Assembly (NCBI GenBank): GCA_037783545.1
Contig: JBBELK010000015.1
Span: forward strand, 62,001-126,000
Origin: Henricia sp. BOLD:AAB3569
Lineage: Eukaryota > Echinodermata > Asteroidea > Spinulosida > Echinasteridae
Direction: 5' to 3'
Length of the DNA: 64,000 nt
In this document: one piece after another, positions 1 through 10,224 of the stretch
Layout: each line of letters opens with the position of its first letter
Numbering within the stretch: the stretch's first letter is position 1
Position numbers and translations under genes: made by a program
The notes under the pieces: generated by a model
Database searches by the model: none
What the model was told of the DNA's origin: nothing
The model's input: the letters and a program-made list of their open reading frames with translations, nothing else

Positions 1-135
1 ATGGATCCCCCTCCCCCACGGCTTGCACCCCCCTCCTTCCCCCCCCCCCCCTCTCCCCTCTACCCTCCTCAAAGTGAAACAGTGTTTAAAGCTGAACACA
101 TATATTGAAGGATGCTTTCTCTCTTGTCCCCCCAG

Positions 136-3100
136 GCCTATTGTTCTTGGATGAAGGGAACATTATACTTTCAGAAAGAACATTGGGAGGAGTGTATCAA
201 GATGTTCAGCACGGCACAGTAAGTACATGTGGATTGCATCCATTGAACTTTAATTCTTCAAAGGAGCTCACAGAAAGATTGTGTTGTTTAGGGCATGTCA
301 CTCTAGGAAGACACAAGAGAAAAGTAAACTAAATATGTGAGAAATCAAACTGAAATTGTGGCAAATTACTTACGTTTCTACCACCAATTTCTTCATAGCC
401 TACAACAGGCAGCATGTAACAGCCGAGGATTAGATATGGTAAATAAATGGAATTAATAAATAAATAAATTACAAACGTTTCAGCAAGCTGGAGAAAATAG
501 TGGAATGTTTCGTGCACAGTGGAGTGTTTGCCTAATGTCACATCATAACTGTACTCGTTATACAAATTTGTATTATCATAAAACAAAACAAAATTATTTT
601 AACCTCAAAACAACTTTCAAGTAGGGTTTTTAATGACTTAAAGGCACAGGCTCGTCAGCAATACGCACGCCAAATTCATGCCGCGAAATACGCAGCTCCA
701 TGCCTTTGCTATGGAGCTGTGTATTTCGTGGCACGAATTTTGGCCTCACACACGCATTGACGATCCTGTGCCTTTAAACTAAACGGAGTAGTTGCACAGC
801 ACATATTTCATTGATAAAAAAAACACTATTTCAGTGTCCTTTTAATTCAACACATCTGTCAATTTTACTCACTTTCCCCCCAAAGGAACATCTATGAGAA
901 GCTGGCTGGTACCCTGACTGACGAGCAGCGAATCCTGTACCTACAGCGTGTTGAGGAGATTACTCCCAACATCCGCTACTGTGCATACAACATCGGGGAC
1001 CAGTCTGCCATTAAGGACTTGGTTCAAATGAGGCTCAAATCGGGCGGTTTGATGTCTTCCAACATTGACGTGAGTTATCACATGACATTGTAATTAATTA
1101 ACTTTAACGGTACCAAATCCTCCAATTTGTACCCGATTTTCCATAGAACCAGGGGGTTAGGGTTAACACTGTATACTCGGTCCTTTCCCGAGACACTATA
1201 AAAACCTCATAGCGTGCTCGGGTGGGGCTCGAACCCACGACCTCCTGCAAACAAGGCGGACGTCTTAACCACTCGACCACCGAGCTAGCTGATAAGGGCA
1301 AATTAAACCCTAATTAACATTCAGTCTCCCCGACGCAAGCTAAATAAATTTCTCACTCTAACCTAACAATCATATAAAATACCTCCCCAAAATACTATCC
1401 ATGGGAAGAAAACAGGCAATTTGCAATCTCCAATTTGGATGTGGAAGCAAAAAGGTTGGTGTAAATACCGCACTGCTTTATGGAACCAGTTTTTATAGTT
1501 TACAAAACATCGGCGGATTTTTGGCGACATCCTTGAAAATATATACAGATTGAGAACGTGAAATTTCAGAATGGTAATGAGAAAAATGTGACGCATAATA
1601 TGGTATCAAAATCTCAACACGTTTTTTCATGGGAAAAATGATGGTTAGAAAATGTGATCTGGAAACGCTCCTCAAATAATTAATATGCCTTTTAATGTGG
1701 GTTTAACAAAACAAAACAAAATGTAACGTGAGCTATCTCTCAACCAGACTGTAAAAATTTCAAGTGTCCTGGAATAACAATATATCTCTACAGATTTTCA
1801 TCCAGTGATATATTTGCATATCTCCCCTATTGATGTATTTTTAACCTAGAAAATGTCAAGACACCAATGAAATAGCTATGAATGTCACAGTAAATATATT
1901 TTCTTTTTACATTTACTTGACAGAACCTACTAGCCCAGACAAGAGAGAAGCAAGCACTGACACTAAGTGAAGTCACCTGGAGAGGAAGACTAGTGCCAGT
2001 TAAGAATGAACAGGTCCGATAGTATAACAATCGACAATTACAGCTTAAAGCCCCAATTCTGAAGAGATAACTTAGGCCCAAAAAGGTTTAGAAATAGTGT
2101 GACAACATGCCTTTCTAAAAGCGCTGTGTACAAATGTCCAATATACGCTTGTAACCGGGACGGCCTAAAATGTAACAAGTGTCCGTCCCGGTTACGAGTG
2201 TATATTGGACATTTGTACATAAAGGCATGTTGTCACACTATTTGTAACCCCTTTTGGGCCTCAGTTATCTCTTCAGAACAACTGAAACTTATTTCTTTTA
2301 TATTGAGACCAGACAAAGGTATTTCTTCGAAAATATGGTCTGTGTTGCCAAAATGCCCACTTTACCGTGGAAAGACTCATTTACAGTGTACTAAAGATGA
2401 GCATACTAAGGTGGTATTGTTCCATTTAACCGTTCTACCATGACGTTACATTAAGGGTTATTCTCCCAACAGGTGCGAGCTTTCCTCCTTAGCTGCGAAG
2501 AAAATGAGAAACAACTTCAGAGTTCCAGCGACCCTGAGAGTAAGATGTCCATCTATGAGAGTTTACTTATGGAATGCAAGGACGCCATGCAGATACTCAG
2601 AGACGAAATCAAAGTCGACCCAGTAAGTAAGATTTGTATACTCTCCTAAAAAAAGAAAAGCAAATTTCCTAAAGTATCGATTCTTCGTCATATAAAATGC
2701 CTCCCCAAAATACCCCCCAAAAAAGGTTGGTGTGATCACTGCACTGCTTTATGGAACCATTTATGGAAAAATTAGTTTCCAAAACTTCAGTGTTTTTTTT
2801 ACGATAAACTTGAAAATACACGGATTGAGAACGCGACGTTTCAGAATGGTAATGAGAAAATTTATGACAAATGATATGGTATCAAAATCTCAACACCCAT
2901 GGAGAAAAAATGTGGAGTCAAAAATGTGATCTGAACACGATCCTTTAATATGCTCTTCTAAAAAGTACTGCAGTTTTCTAAAACTGAACAAAATAAACGT
3001 ACACCTACTGTCATCTGAAATTTTATGAGATATACGTAAAAGTTACGTAACACATATCTGGCAGACCCTACACGGTCACAAGCCTAGACAATTGGTGCAG

Positions 3101-6100
3101 ATGGAATATACAATGCTTCACATGAATGGTGTGAAATTTCACTGCTCCGTAGTGGCTAATTTGCAAAATATTGGCAGTTGCAAAAATGTGTGCTTATATT
3201 TTTGTTGAGTATACCAATTCTTGGTCAGATAACAAGGCACTTATTGACCAATAACTTTTGAAATCGCTTGTAAGATGGTTCTGCTTCGGTGATTTCTTCC
3301 AGGTCCAAGATGATTTTGGAAAAATATTTGAAAATATTGTGAATCTCAGAAAAATGCAGAATCATTTGAAACAAACCCAAAATACTACTAGAAAATTGTA
3401 CACGCCTCCGGGGCAGTATTTTGTTCTGGCTGTGGCCGAAACACACCATAGGATGTACCGATGTAGATTTTATGGCATCTTCGGCAACTAAGGCCCCTTA
3501 TGCCATCAACTATACGTTATAAGCTTTAACTATACTTTATTATCAACTTAAAAGATGATGAAGAAGGAGATGCAGTTTTAGAAGTGGGAAGAAAACCCCT
3601 AAAGAAATCTCCTGGGGGAAAACCCACGCGGTCAAGTAGGGACTGCTAACCCAATCCACATATACGCCCAGGAATCGAACCTGGCACGCCAGAGGTGAAA
3701 GGCAGGGAAAGAACCACTACGCCAACCCGACCGCCCACACCAATGTTTAAGCGGTTTTTTTCTTTCTTCCGACAGACTGTAAAGCAGAGATCTCAGAAAT
3801 CCGATGGCCCCATTCCGAGCTCCCAATATCTCTACACATACCTCATGTACATACGGCTGACCAAGACGATAGATCGCAACCTCCTCATGGTAGAAACGCT
3901 CAAAGAGAGTTTACCAGAAGCCGGTATGACGGTATCGCAGCCAACAGTCGGGGGAACAAATAACAGGAGAGTCACTAAGCCACAGGACCTCATCAGAATA
4001 TACGACACTGTTTTACAGGTTAGTTCTTCATTTTGGGCTTTACGTCATTTGTAGTTACCCAAAAATTTACTTCACAAGTTGACAAGAAAAATCTGACTAA
4101 AAGTGTTGATAGCAATGGTAACAAACGCCATTTAATTTTTCCTGTGTAAAATGGTACCTTTGTAGGAGAAATTGCCAAATGAAGGTGCTTTTTTTCTAAT
4201 TTTTATTTTTTACCATTCGTTCAACACAAAAACCATTCATAGATGTTTTTAGGTATTACTGCATCTATGTGGCTCAAATTTCTACAAACCAGTTTATCAA
4301 CATTTTTCTTCAGTTATGTAATGCTGTTGTTCCTGTTTTTAAACGTTTTCCTATAATGTAATCTGTCTGTAAAGACCTCACTCTTGCCCATTGATCTTTT
4401 ATACAATGGACTGGCTGTATAACGGCAGATGACTGTGAGTTTGAAACAATGCTTCAGCCATTTTGCTCCAGGCAAGACCATGCTTTGCCTAGACTGCTCG
4501 CCAGTCCATACAACTGCTTGCATTCCACTTAACATCATACTCTAGTAAAAGTTGTGTAACCAGTCTAGGCAAGATATTGTCTTTCCAGGAGTAAGATGGC
4601 GGATATTGGCTTCATTCAGGAAGTCACTTATCCAGTCCATTGTACATAGGTCAGTGGTCTTATCACGCTGCCAAAGTGTGCATAGAAATCTAACTTTTTG
4701 TCAAACTGGGGCCAATTTCATGGCACTGCCACGCACAAAAATTTGCTTAACACAGAATTTGTTTGCTTTATAAGAAGGTTAACGGGCATTATTGTATTGT
4801 CAGATTGTGTTAAGAGTGGAAGAATATCGGTGTATTTACATCACATACAATTTTGGTCGCCAACCTATTTTTGCAAAATAGAGCAAATAAATTATTTAGT
4901 TAACAGATTTTTGTGCTTGGCGTCACCATGAAATTGGCCCCCTGTTCATTTATTTTATTTATTTATTTATTCACCACATCCAACAGCGGAAGGACCGCCA
5001 ATTACAGGAATGGGATCAATTAACATATTTGAATAGCTATCAACTTCTAAGTTGAATTAGAAACGGCCAGAGACACCGGGGAATCCCTCCCCTTGCTCTT
5101 CACGAAAGAATGCTCTGGGATCTTTAAAGTGCGTTACCGAAACCTAACACACTGGACCAACGGCTTTACATCCCTTCCGAAGGACGGAACAAGTGTGATT
5201 AAATGCCTTGCTCAAGAGCACAAGTGCCACAACCTGTCACGGCCCGAAACGAACCCACATTCTAGTACTGGCACAGGAACTTGAGTTCGACGCACTAGAC
5301 CGCTCGGCCATAACACCCCACAAACGAAAAATAGGACACACAAAACACTTTGTCCACATCTTTCATTCCTGTATTCAATCTTGCAGGGCCCAGCAAGAAA
5401 ATCATGTTGGCAAAACCGTGTTGGCGATGAGAATAATATTTGGGGTTGAGTTATGCATACTGCTATTCCTTTTCGTTGGCACAGACAACATTCTATTTGT
5501 GTTTCCTGAATTCTAACTCCATTTTCGTTTGTACTTTGTGCACAGAACCTTGCTGAAATCCCTCAGCTCGCTGGGCTAGAAGATGACAGCAACTTACACC
5601 AGGAGATCACTGCCAAATCATTCATGTTTAAGGCTTTTAGGTAAGAATTTTAAACATTCGGCTGATTTTTTGGAGAATTTTTTGAGTTTTTGTGTTCAGG
5701 TGAATGGTAACAAAAAGGCTTTTGTAAAAGACTTTTTAGAAAACCACCTTCAGTTGTTAATTTCTCACACAAAATACCATTTTGGACAGAAATAAATCAT
5801 GTGGTGTTTGGTACCATTGTTATTAACACTTTTAGTAAGGTTTTTCTTGTCAACTCAAGAAAAAAATAATGGGTCACTGCAAATGATGTACTCTACCTTT
5901 AAACCTTACAACACTGCCAACATTTTTCTTTTTTCAGCTTGTTAGTAATGCTATGTTTACACCGAAGCACGACCAAGTTAGGGTCGACTTACGAGTTGTA
6001 AAATTCTGTATTTCTTGGACTCGTGAGTGGTCATGAAACTTTTGTCAAGGGGGCGACCGAGAAAGTTTCCTGACCGTTTTGAACCGTTCCATACGGTCGG

Positions 6101-8056
6101 GGAACTTGTGCCGAGCGATGGCGATTCCCCCCGAGTTATTGCGAGTGTTCAGGACTAACTTACGACCTTCTGACAAGTAACAAAGGAGGAACTTAAGATC
6201 TTGCCGACCAACTCCTGAGGAAATGCCATTTTGACCAATTTTTTTTCGTAAATCACTCTCAAGTCCCTCGGGATTTCGTTGTAAACAGGGTATAAGGTTG
6301 AACAAAACGGTTTTCACATTTTTGAGGAAATCGTTTGTATTTCTTGCAGGTGTTTTTATTTAGCTCAATCCTATGCTTTGTCCAAGAAGTGGAGGGAAGC
6401 ATCAGCGCTGTATGAACGAGTGTTACAACACATTGAGACTGCCAATAAAGAATTCAAAAAGATCAAAGGAAAATCAAAGGTATAAAATGAATTAAGAAAA
6501 GAAATGTTCAAATTTTGATCAAACCTGTTTCTTGAAGAAATTTTGCATTTTACTTGCTCAGTATATTTCTAGGATGAATTTTCCCCCAGATTTTGACGGC
6601 TAAATATTTCATAGTTTGAGCTTGATAGTTTGTAAACAGTAATATATTTCATAAAAAATTGATTAACATAATGACAAAATACATCAAAATATCTTTTTAA
6701 AACTCAGTTGAGGGGCATTGTACTTTACCGGGTGTCTAAAGGAGTGTTCAAACTATCGCGGAAAAATCACCATGCCGCGCTGCGCTTACCCCATTGCATG
6801 AGGTCCCAATCGCCGATCTTTCCAAAATAGAAAATTCAACTCCGGTAACTTGGGGCTTCTCTGATGTCTCATTGGCTGCGCGTTGGAATAGTCAGCGCAC
6901 CGCGGTCAAAGTTAAACAAATTTGAACTTTGACCCAGCTCGAAATGTTTTGCGCGTCGCGACAGGCCAGGCACAAGCGGCAAACAAGTTTTTGTACAAAC
7001 CAATGGCACAGGTGCGCGCGGTTTTTATAGTGTTTCTACTGAGCATGATTACCGCTTTGGAAACGCTTCGGGTCCATTGTATTTTTTGCTGAAACCACCA
7101 TTTTTGTTCAAGCGTATTAAAGCATTTTGCAGTAGAAACAACCACTGATGCTTTTTCAGCAACCAGATCCCTTTAGGGGATCATACGAAAGAAGAAGTGT
7201 GCCGTGCGCTAAATATTGGTATTTCGTCTGCAGTAGAAACGACCAAGATTACAGTTAAAGGAATTTAATACTAACGCCCGCAGTGGAAACACTCCTTAAA
7301 GCTGTTAAATTTATATTTTTTCTTCTATTACAGAATGAGTTGTCAGTGTTGAAGGACCTCACGCAAAAAGTAAACGGCTTGAAATACTCGGCCCATGCAT
7401 TGTCAATTCTAGGTAAGCACTCTATCATAGATTTCAAAACAATTTCATCATTTTCCTACAGTCAGTAATTCCATAGTTGCTTGACAACTAGACTTGCACT
7501 AGTCTGCTTCAGACACTATTGAATCAGTCAGTAGAGGGTGTTCTTTTCATGCTTTTGAAAAATCCCGTCCGTAGGAAAAAGGGGACAAAAAAATCTGGCG
7601 CACTCGAGGAAAAACAGAAGAAGAAATTCACTAAAAATAAAATATTTCTGATGAGGACCGTATGATTTTTCTCTCCTACCATGTTTGGTTGTTTCATTTC
7701 AAATAGTGTTCATTTCATGCACTATCTTTTTTAAAAATCACGTCAATCTTTCTCCAAAATATCCAGATTCTGAAGAAGTTACGGCAGGCGTCGCCCAGCT
7801 CGAGGTGTCCACGGACAAAAGATCAGTTAGCGAGCGACTCCACAAGTACCAGGACGGCCTCGAGCTAGCTACGGGCAAGCCAAACCTCGTCCCTTTCCCA
7901 CCGGACTTCCAGCCGGTCCCCTGCAAACCGCTGTTCTTTGACATTGCCCTAAACCAGATCGAGCTGCCGTCCCTGGAGGACAAGTTAGAACAGAAGCCTG
8001 CAGCCGGAGGGATCACAGGGTTCATAAAGGGATGGTGGGGAGGCGGCAAAAAGTAG
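136..8056 (+). CDS. SRP68: Signal recognition particle subunit SRP68, C-terminal 447 residues (5' end outside window)
   Basis: SRP68 binds 7SL RNA with SRP72 in the signal recognition particle, which pauses translation and targets ribosomes to the ER. Exons seen: 136-218, 886-1069, 1924-2013, 2473-2622, 3776-4018, 5546-5640, 6350-6479, 7334-7412, 7767-8056 (stop TAG 8054-8056). They sum to 1344 nt and all phases match. Diagnostic family stretches are AYCSWMKGTLYF, then NIRYCAYNIGDQSAI (exon 2), PQDLIRIYDTVLQ (exon 5), QLAGLED (exon 6) and the C-terminal PCKPLFFDIALNQ and LEDKLEQK, ending in a Gly/Lys-rich tail like the vertebrate protein. Human SRP68 is 627 aa, so roughly the first 180 residues are upstream. 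Every intron begins with GT; exon 3 uses the weaker donor gtccga. A SINE sits about 40 bp before the exon 5 acceptor. The gene converges on GALK1. Confidence 0.96.
638..777. mobile_element. 140-bp palindromic MITE, TTAAAGGCACAGG ends
   Basis: Starts TTAAAGGCACAGG and ends with the exact complement CCTGTGCCTTTAA. The interior is also self-complementary around ggagctg/catagcaaagg, so it is a near-full hairpin. Located in an SRP68 intron. Confidence 0.85.
1215..1286 (-). tRNA. tRNA-Thr(TGT)-like sequence, probably pseudogene or SINE head
   Basis: A cloverleaf can be drawn: acceptor 6 of 7 pairs, D-arm GTC/GAC, anticodon loop CTTGTTT (anticodon TGT, U33 present), T-arm GTGGG/CCCAC around TTCGAGC, B-box GGTTCGAGCCC. 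The anticodon stem has one C:A mismatch and a weak closing pair. It lies in an SRP68 intron; no CCA or tail is visible. Confidence 0.45.
1368..1680 (+). mobile_element. Family A non-autonomous element, 5'-truncated copy
   Basis: Shares blocks with copies at 2688-2946, 39549-39816 (reverse) and 49369-49736: cctccccaaaatac, ggttggtgt, actgctttatggaacca, cagaatggtaatgag, ggtatcaaaatctcaa, aaaatgtgatctgg. The 5' end seen in the 39549 copy is missing here. Confidence 0.75.
2044..2380 (+). mobile_element. Family B palindromic MITE
   Basis: Arms 2056-2163 and 2188-2290 are inverted copies: both carry ctgaagagataact (or complement), gtgacaacatgcctt, tgtacaaatgtccaatata and aaccgggacgg. A right-hand tail ends in cactttaccgtggaaagac. 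In an SRP68 intron. The 114-codon ORF across it is a by-product of the palindrome. Confidence 0.85.
2688..2946 (+). mobile_element. Family A non-autonomous element, second copy
   Basis: Diverged copy of 1368-1680 in the same orientation and two introns downstream in SRP68. Ends near aatgtgatctgaacacgatccttta. Confidence 0.75.
3575..3736 (-). mobile_element. tRNA-Glu-like SINE directly upstream of an SRP68 exon
   Basis: Minus strand: A-box TTGGCGTAGTGGTT, anticodon-loop-like CTTTCAC (Glu TTC), B-box GGTTCGATTCC, then a body with gggttttcccccaggag. The tRNA-like head (3664-3736) ends 40 bp before the exon starting at 3776. Confidence 0.7.
4045..4400 (+). mobile_element. Family C non-autonomous element
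   Basis: Shares cacaagttgacaagaaaaa, gttgatagcaatggta, gagaaattgccaa, gcatctatgtggct and cagtttatcaacat with 10440-10700, 24469-24823 and 57105-57815. A reversed copy is at 5650-5945. Confidence 0.7.
4950..5322 (-). mobile_element. tRNA-Leu-like SINE with (AAAT)n tail
   Basis: Minus strand: head atggccgagcggtctagtgc, Leu-type anticodon region CTCAAGT, degenerate B-box GGGTTCGTTTC, body with ttgctcaagagcacaag in plus orientation, and a 3' tail of (AAAT)n seen as tttatttatt at 4952-4971. In an SRP68 intron. Confidence 0.75.
5650..5945 (-). mobile_element. Family C element, reversed and diverged
   Basis: Contains aaggtttttcttgtcaact and gggtcactgcaaatgatg, reverse complements of the family C left end. 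In an SRP68 intron. Confidence 0.55.
6736..7299. mobile_element. Possible 564-bp element with AAGGAGTGTT-type ends
   Basis: Left end ctaaaggagtgttc and right end gaaacactccttaa are inverted. The interior has higher GC than the surrounding SRP68 intron and no clear coding capacity. Confidence 0.5.
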
Positions 8057-8386
8057 GAGATATCTTTTTAAATTTGATTCTTGATTTTGATGAACTTATT
8101 AGGGAAGAATTTGGTACTCGGTCGTCACTTCAGACTGTGTACAAAACCTATGTGATTCGCAAAAAAAGGAAACCAGGATGAATTCTGTTCACTGGTCGCC
8201 TCTGAGATGTCAAGTATTAAAGATAGTATACATGATTGGTAAACTGTTACAAATAGTTTTATCCCCCTGTGTGATTGAAGATATGCATGATTAAAACCAA
8301 CCTGAGCAAAAACCAGCTCCGTACTTCGTCTAACTTTTGAGAAAACAGTCAAAAAAGGGTTTGCAGTCATTTCGCCCCAAAACCAT

Positions 8387-8415
8387 TTCGCCCCAAACCA
8401 GTGGTTTGGGGCGAA
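8387..8415. repeat. Tight 14-bp-arm palindrome in SRP68 3' region
   Basis: The arm ttcgccccaaacca is followed, after one g, by its exact reverse complement. A third partial copy of the arm (atttcgccccaaaacc) lies just upstream at 8369-8384. As RNA the arms could only form a hairpin by opening the central bases. Confidence 0.8.
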
Positions 8416-8785
8416 TTTAATTTTCGTCTCATGAGAATAAAAATAATTGTTTTACTCATTTCTCAAAGACTATAGCACTTCAGACAAAACCATTTCAGGG
8501 GAGGTTTTCTACGGTCAGCATGTTTATATCATGCAAGTTAGGCATAAATCTGTGAACATTTCTGATTTTCGAGATTACCAATGATGTATACTGCCTTTAA
8601 TATACAAAATATTGGCAGTTGCAAAAAAAACATTCTGTTGGGTATAACATGTACATCATTGTCCAGTTGTAGAAAATCTCAACTATAATTTATTGTTTTA
8701 TTTCTATCTTTAATATTTCTGCTGTTTAGGCATACATATTTTCTAGTGAAGGGATTTCCATGTTTCAGAGCCAAGCTTATATCTC

Positions 8786-8791
8786 AATAAA
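8786..8791 (+). terminator. Candidate SRP68 poly(A) signal AATAAA
   Basis: A canonical AATAAA lies about 730 bp after the SRP68 stop. A second AATAAA-like site is near 9680. No transcript evidence is available, so which one is used is unknown. Confidence 0.35.
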
Positions 8792-9209
8792 CCCATTTCA
8801 TATAAGCAGATCCATATACCAAAAGCAGACGTGGAAATATTGCACAATCATGTATTAAAGAAGCTATGCAAGTCAAGTTTGCAAACATTTAATTTCACTT
8901 ATGATAAACTGAACATGCGTTTTTGCATGTATTCGTTTATTTAATCTTGCATTATTCTGCTTCAAATCTGACCAACATTTCATATTTTGGGAAGAATTTA
9001 GTCTACTGGAGGTGCTAAAATTCTTCGACAAAAGATGAAATTATACATGTACTTTCTATGACTGTAAAACTATTTGTATGCATTTTTTTCCCTCTTCCAA
9101 TTTAAATTCTAGGTGAGATATTTAACAGACATCTTGGAAAACCACAAACCCTTATTTTGCGGTCCGTGCTCCAAATTAAGACACAAATTATACTAGGACC
9201 AAGGATGCT

Positions 9210-9420
9210 GAAAGAGGTAACATTTTATCAGTCAGTGACACCTCTTGTGACTGCACCAGTCTCCTTAAGAGCCACCGAGGCAGGGTGTGCCACTCTGCCT
9301 GAAGTGCCTCCCTGAGCTCTTGAACTTCTAGGGCCGTTTGGGAGATGTGCTCATTTCAATCAGGTTGAAAACTGAAAAATATTTTTTGGAAAATGTTGTT
9401 TTGTTTAATCGTATACATGT
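9210..9420 (+). repeat. Family E dispersed repeat fragment
   Basis: Shares caggg-tgtgccactctgcctgaagt, gctctt and gggagatgtgc with 17975-18430 and 38300-38690; reversed copies are at 15440-15730 and 42215-42380. Confidence 0.65.
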
Positions 9421-10213
9421 GGGAGCAGGGACAGGTTGAGTACGTTTATTCTCACGTGTCACAACCATTTTACCCACATACACATGATGCATGTGAGATG
9501 GGGAAAAAAAATTATGAATAAACTGGCACAATTTATTTCTGTTAAGTAATCATATTAAAGTCGGGTTTTAATACAGATTTATCTTTCTTTAATCGCATGT
9601 ATCCTAAAATTTTATTGCAAGCATTCTTCATTTTAATTCTTTTTCTGTGATCATTGTAAAGTTATGTAAACTCTAATAAATTAGCCATACATCAAAGCTA
9701 GAGTCTGCAGTTTTTTTATTCATGATTTCCGTGACGACATCCATAAGCACACAATACTGAAAGTCCTGGGATTAAATCCCATTAAGTTGTTTTAAAAACA
9801 ACTTTAATCATTGAAATAAAACATAAACTAAAGTCTTTTGGTCAAGTTATATATTTAATTATACACATTGCAATTTTCTATAAACTGCCAAAAAAGACTT
9901 ATTTTCATGGCCATCCCAACAATAACTGGGTGCTTATTATTGGTCCGAACCTTGAAACTGAGATGTTTCACCGCGCGGAACTGCTCTCAAATCATGTGAA
10001 TAGCAATTAAATTACAAAATTTGTCAAATTTCCGTACCAAATTTCACCCAGGACATTCATCGTAAATAAACGAGCAGTCTCAATTTGTTTGCATCGTGTG
10101 TTGGTCACCGAGAGCTCAAACATTATTTACTCACACAAAAATCTTCGCCTTAGATCTGCAAAAACCCTAAATGTGATACCCCAGTTTTATATTTTGTAGA
10201 AAAATACAGCATC

Positions 10214-10219
10214 TTTATT
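10214..10219 (-). terminator. AATAAA directly after the GALK1 stop
   Basis: Reading the minus strand, the TAG stop (10227-10225) is followed by taact and then AATAAA. If used, the 3' UTR would be only about 20-30 nt. An alternative AATAAA on the same strand lies near 9530. Confidence 0.5.
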
Positions 10220-10224
10220 AGTTA

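Larger units (their letters stand above)
8057..10224. other. Convergent SRP68-GALK1 intergenic region and 3' UTRs
   Basis: No coding exon recognised. It holds the SRP68 3' UTR, a tight palindrome (8387-8415), a repeat fragment at 9210-9420 related to copies at 17975-18430 and 38300-38690, and otherwise AT-rich unique-looking sequence. The first part, to about 8800, is probably SRP68 3' UTR. Confidence 0.6.

Noticed and set aside
1149-1163. Telomere-like ttagggtta (also 31112-31152)
   Set aside because: Only one or two units; too short for an interstitial telomeric array.
2099-2443. 114-codon plus-strand ORF
   Set aside because: Runs through a palindromic MITE and its tail; the sequence repeats itself in reverse and has no family match.
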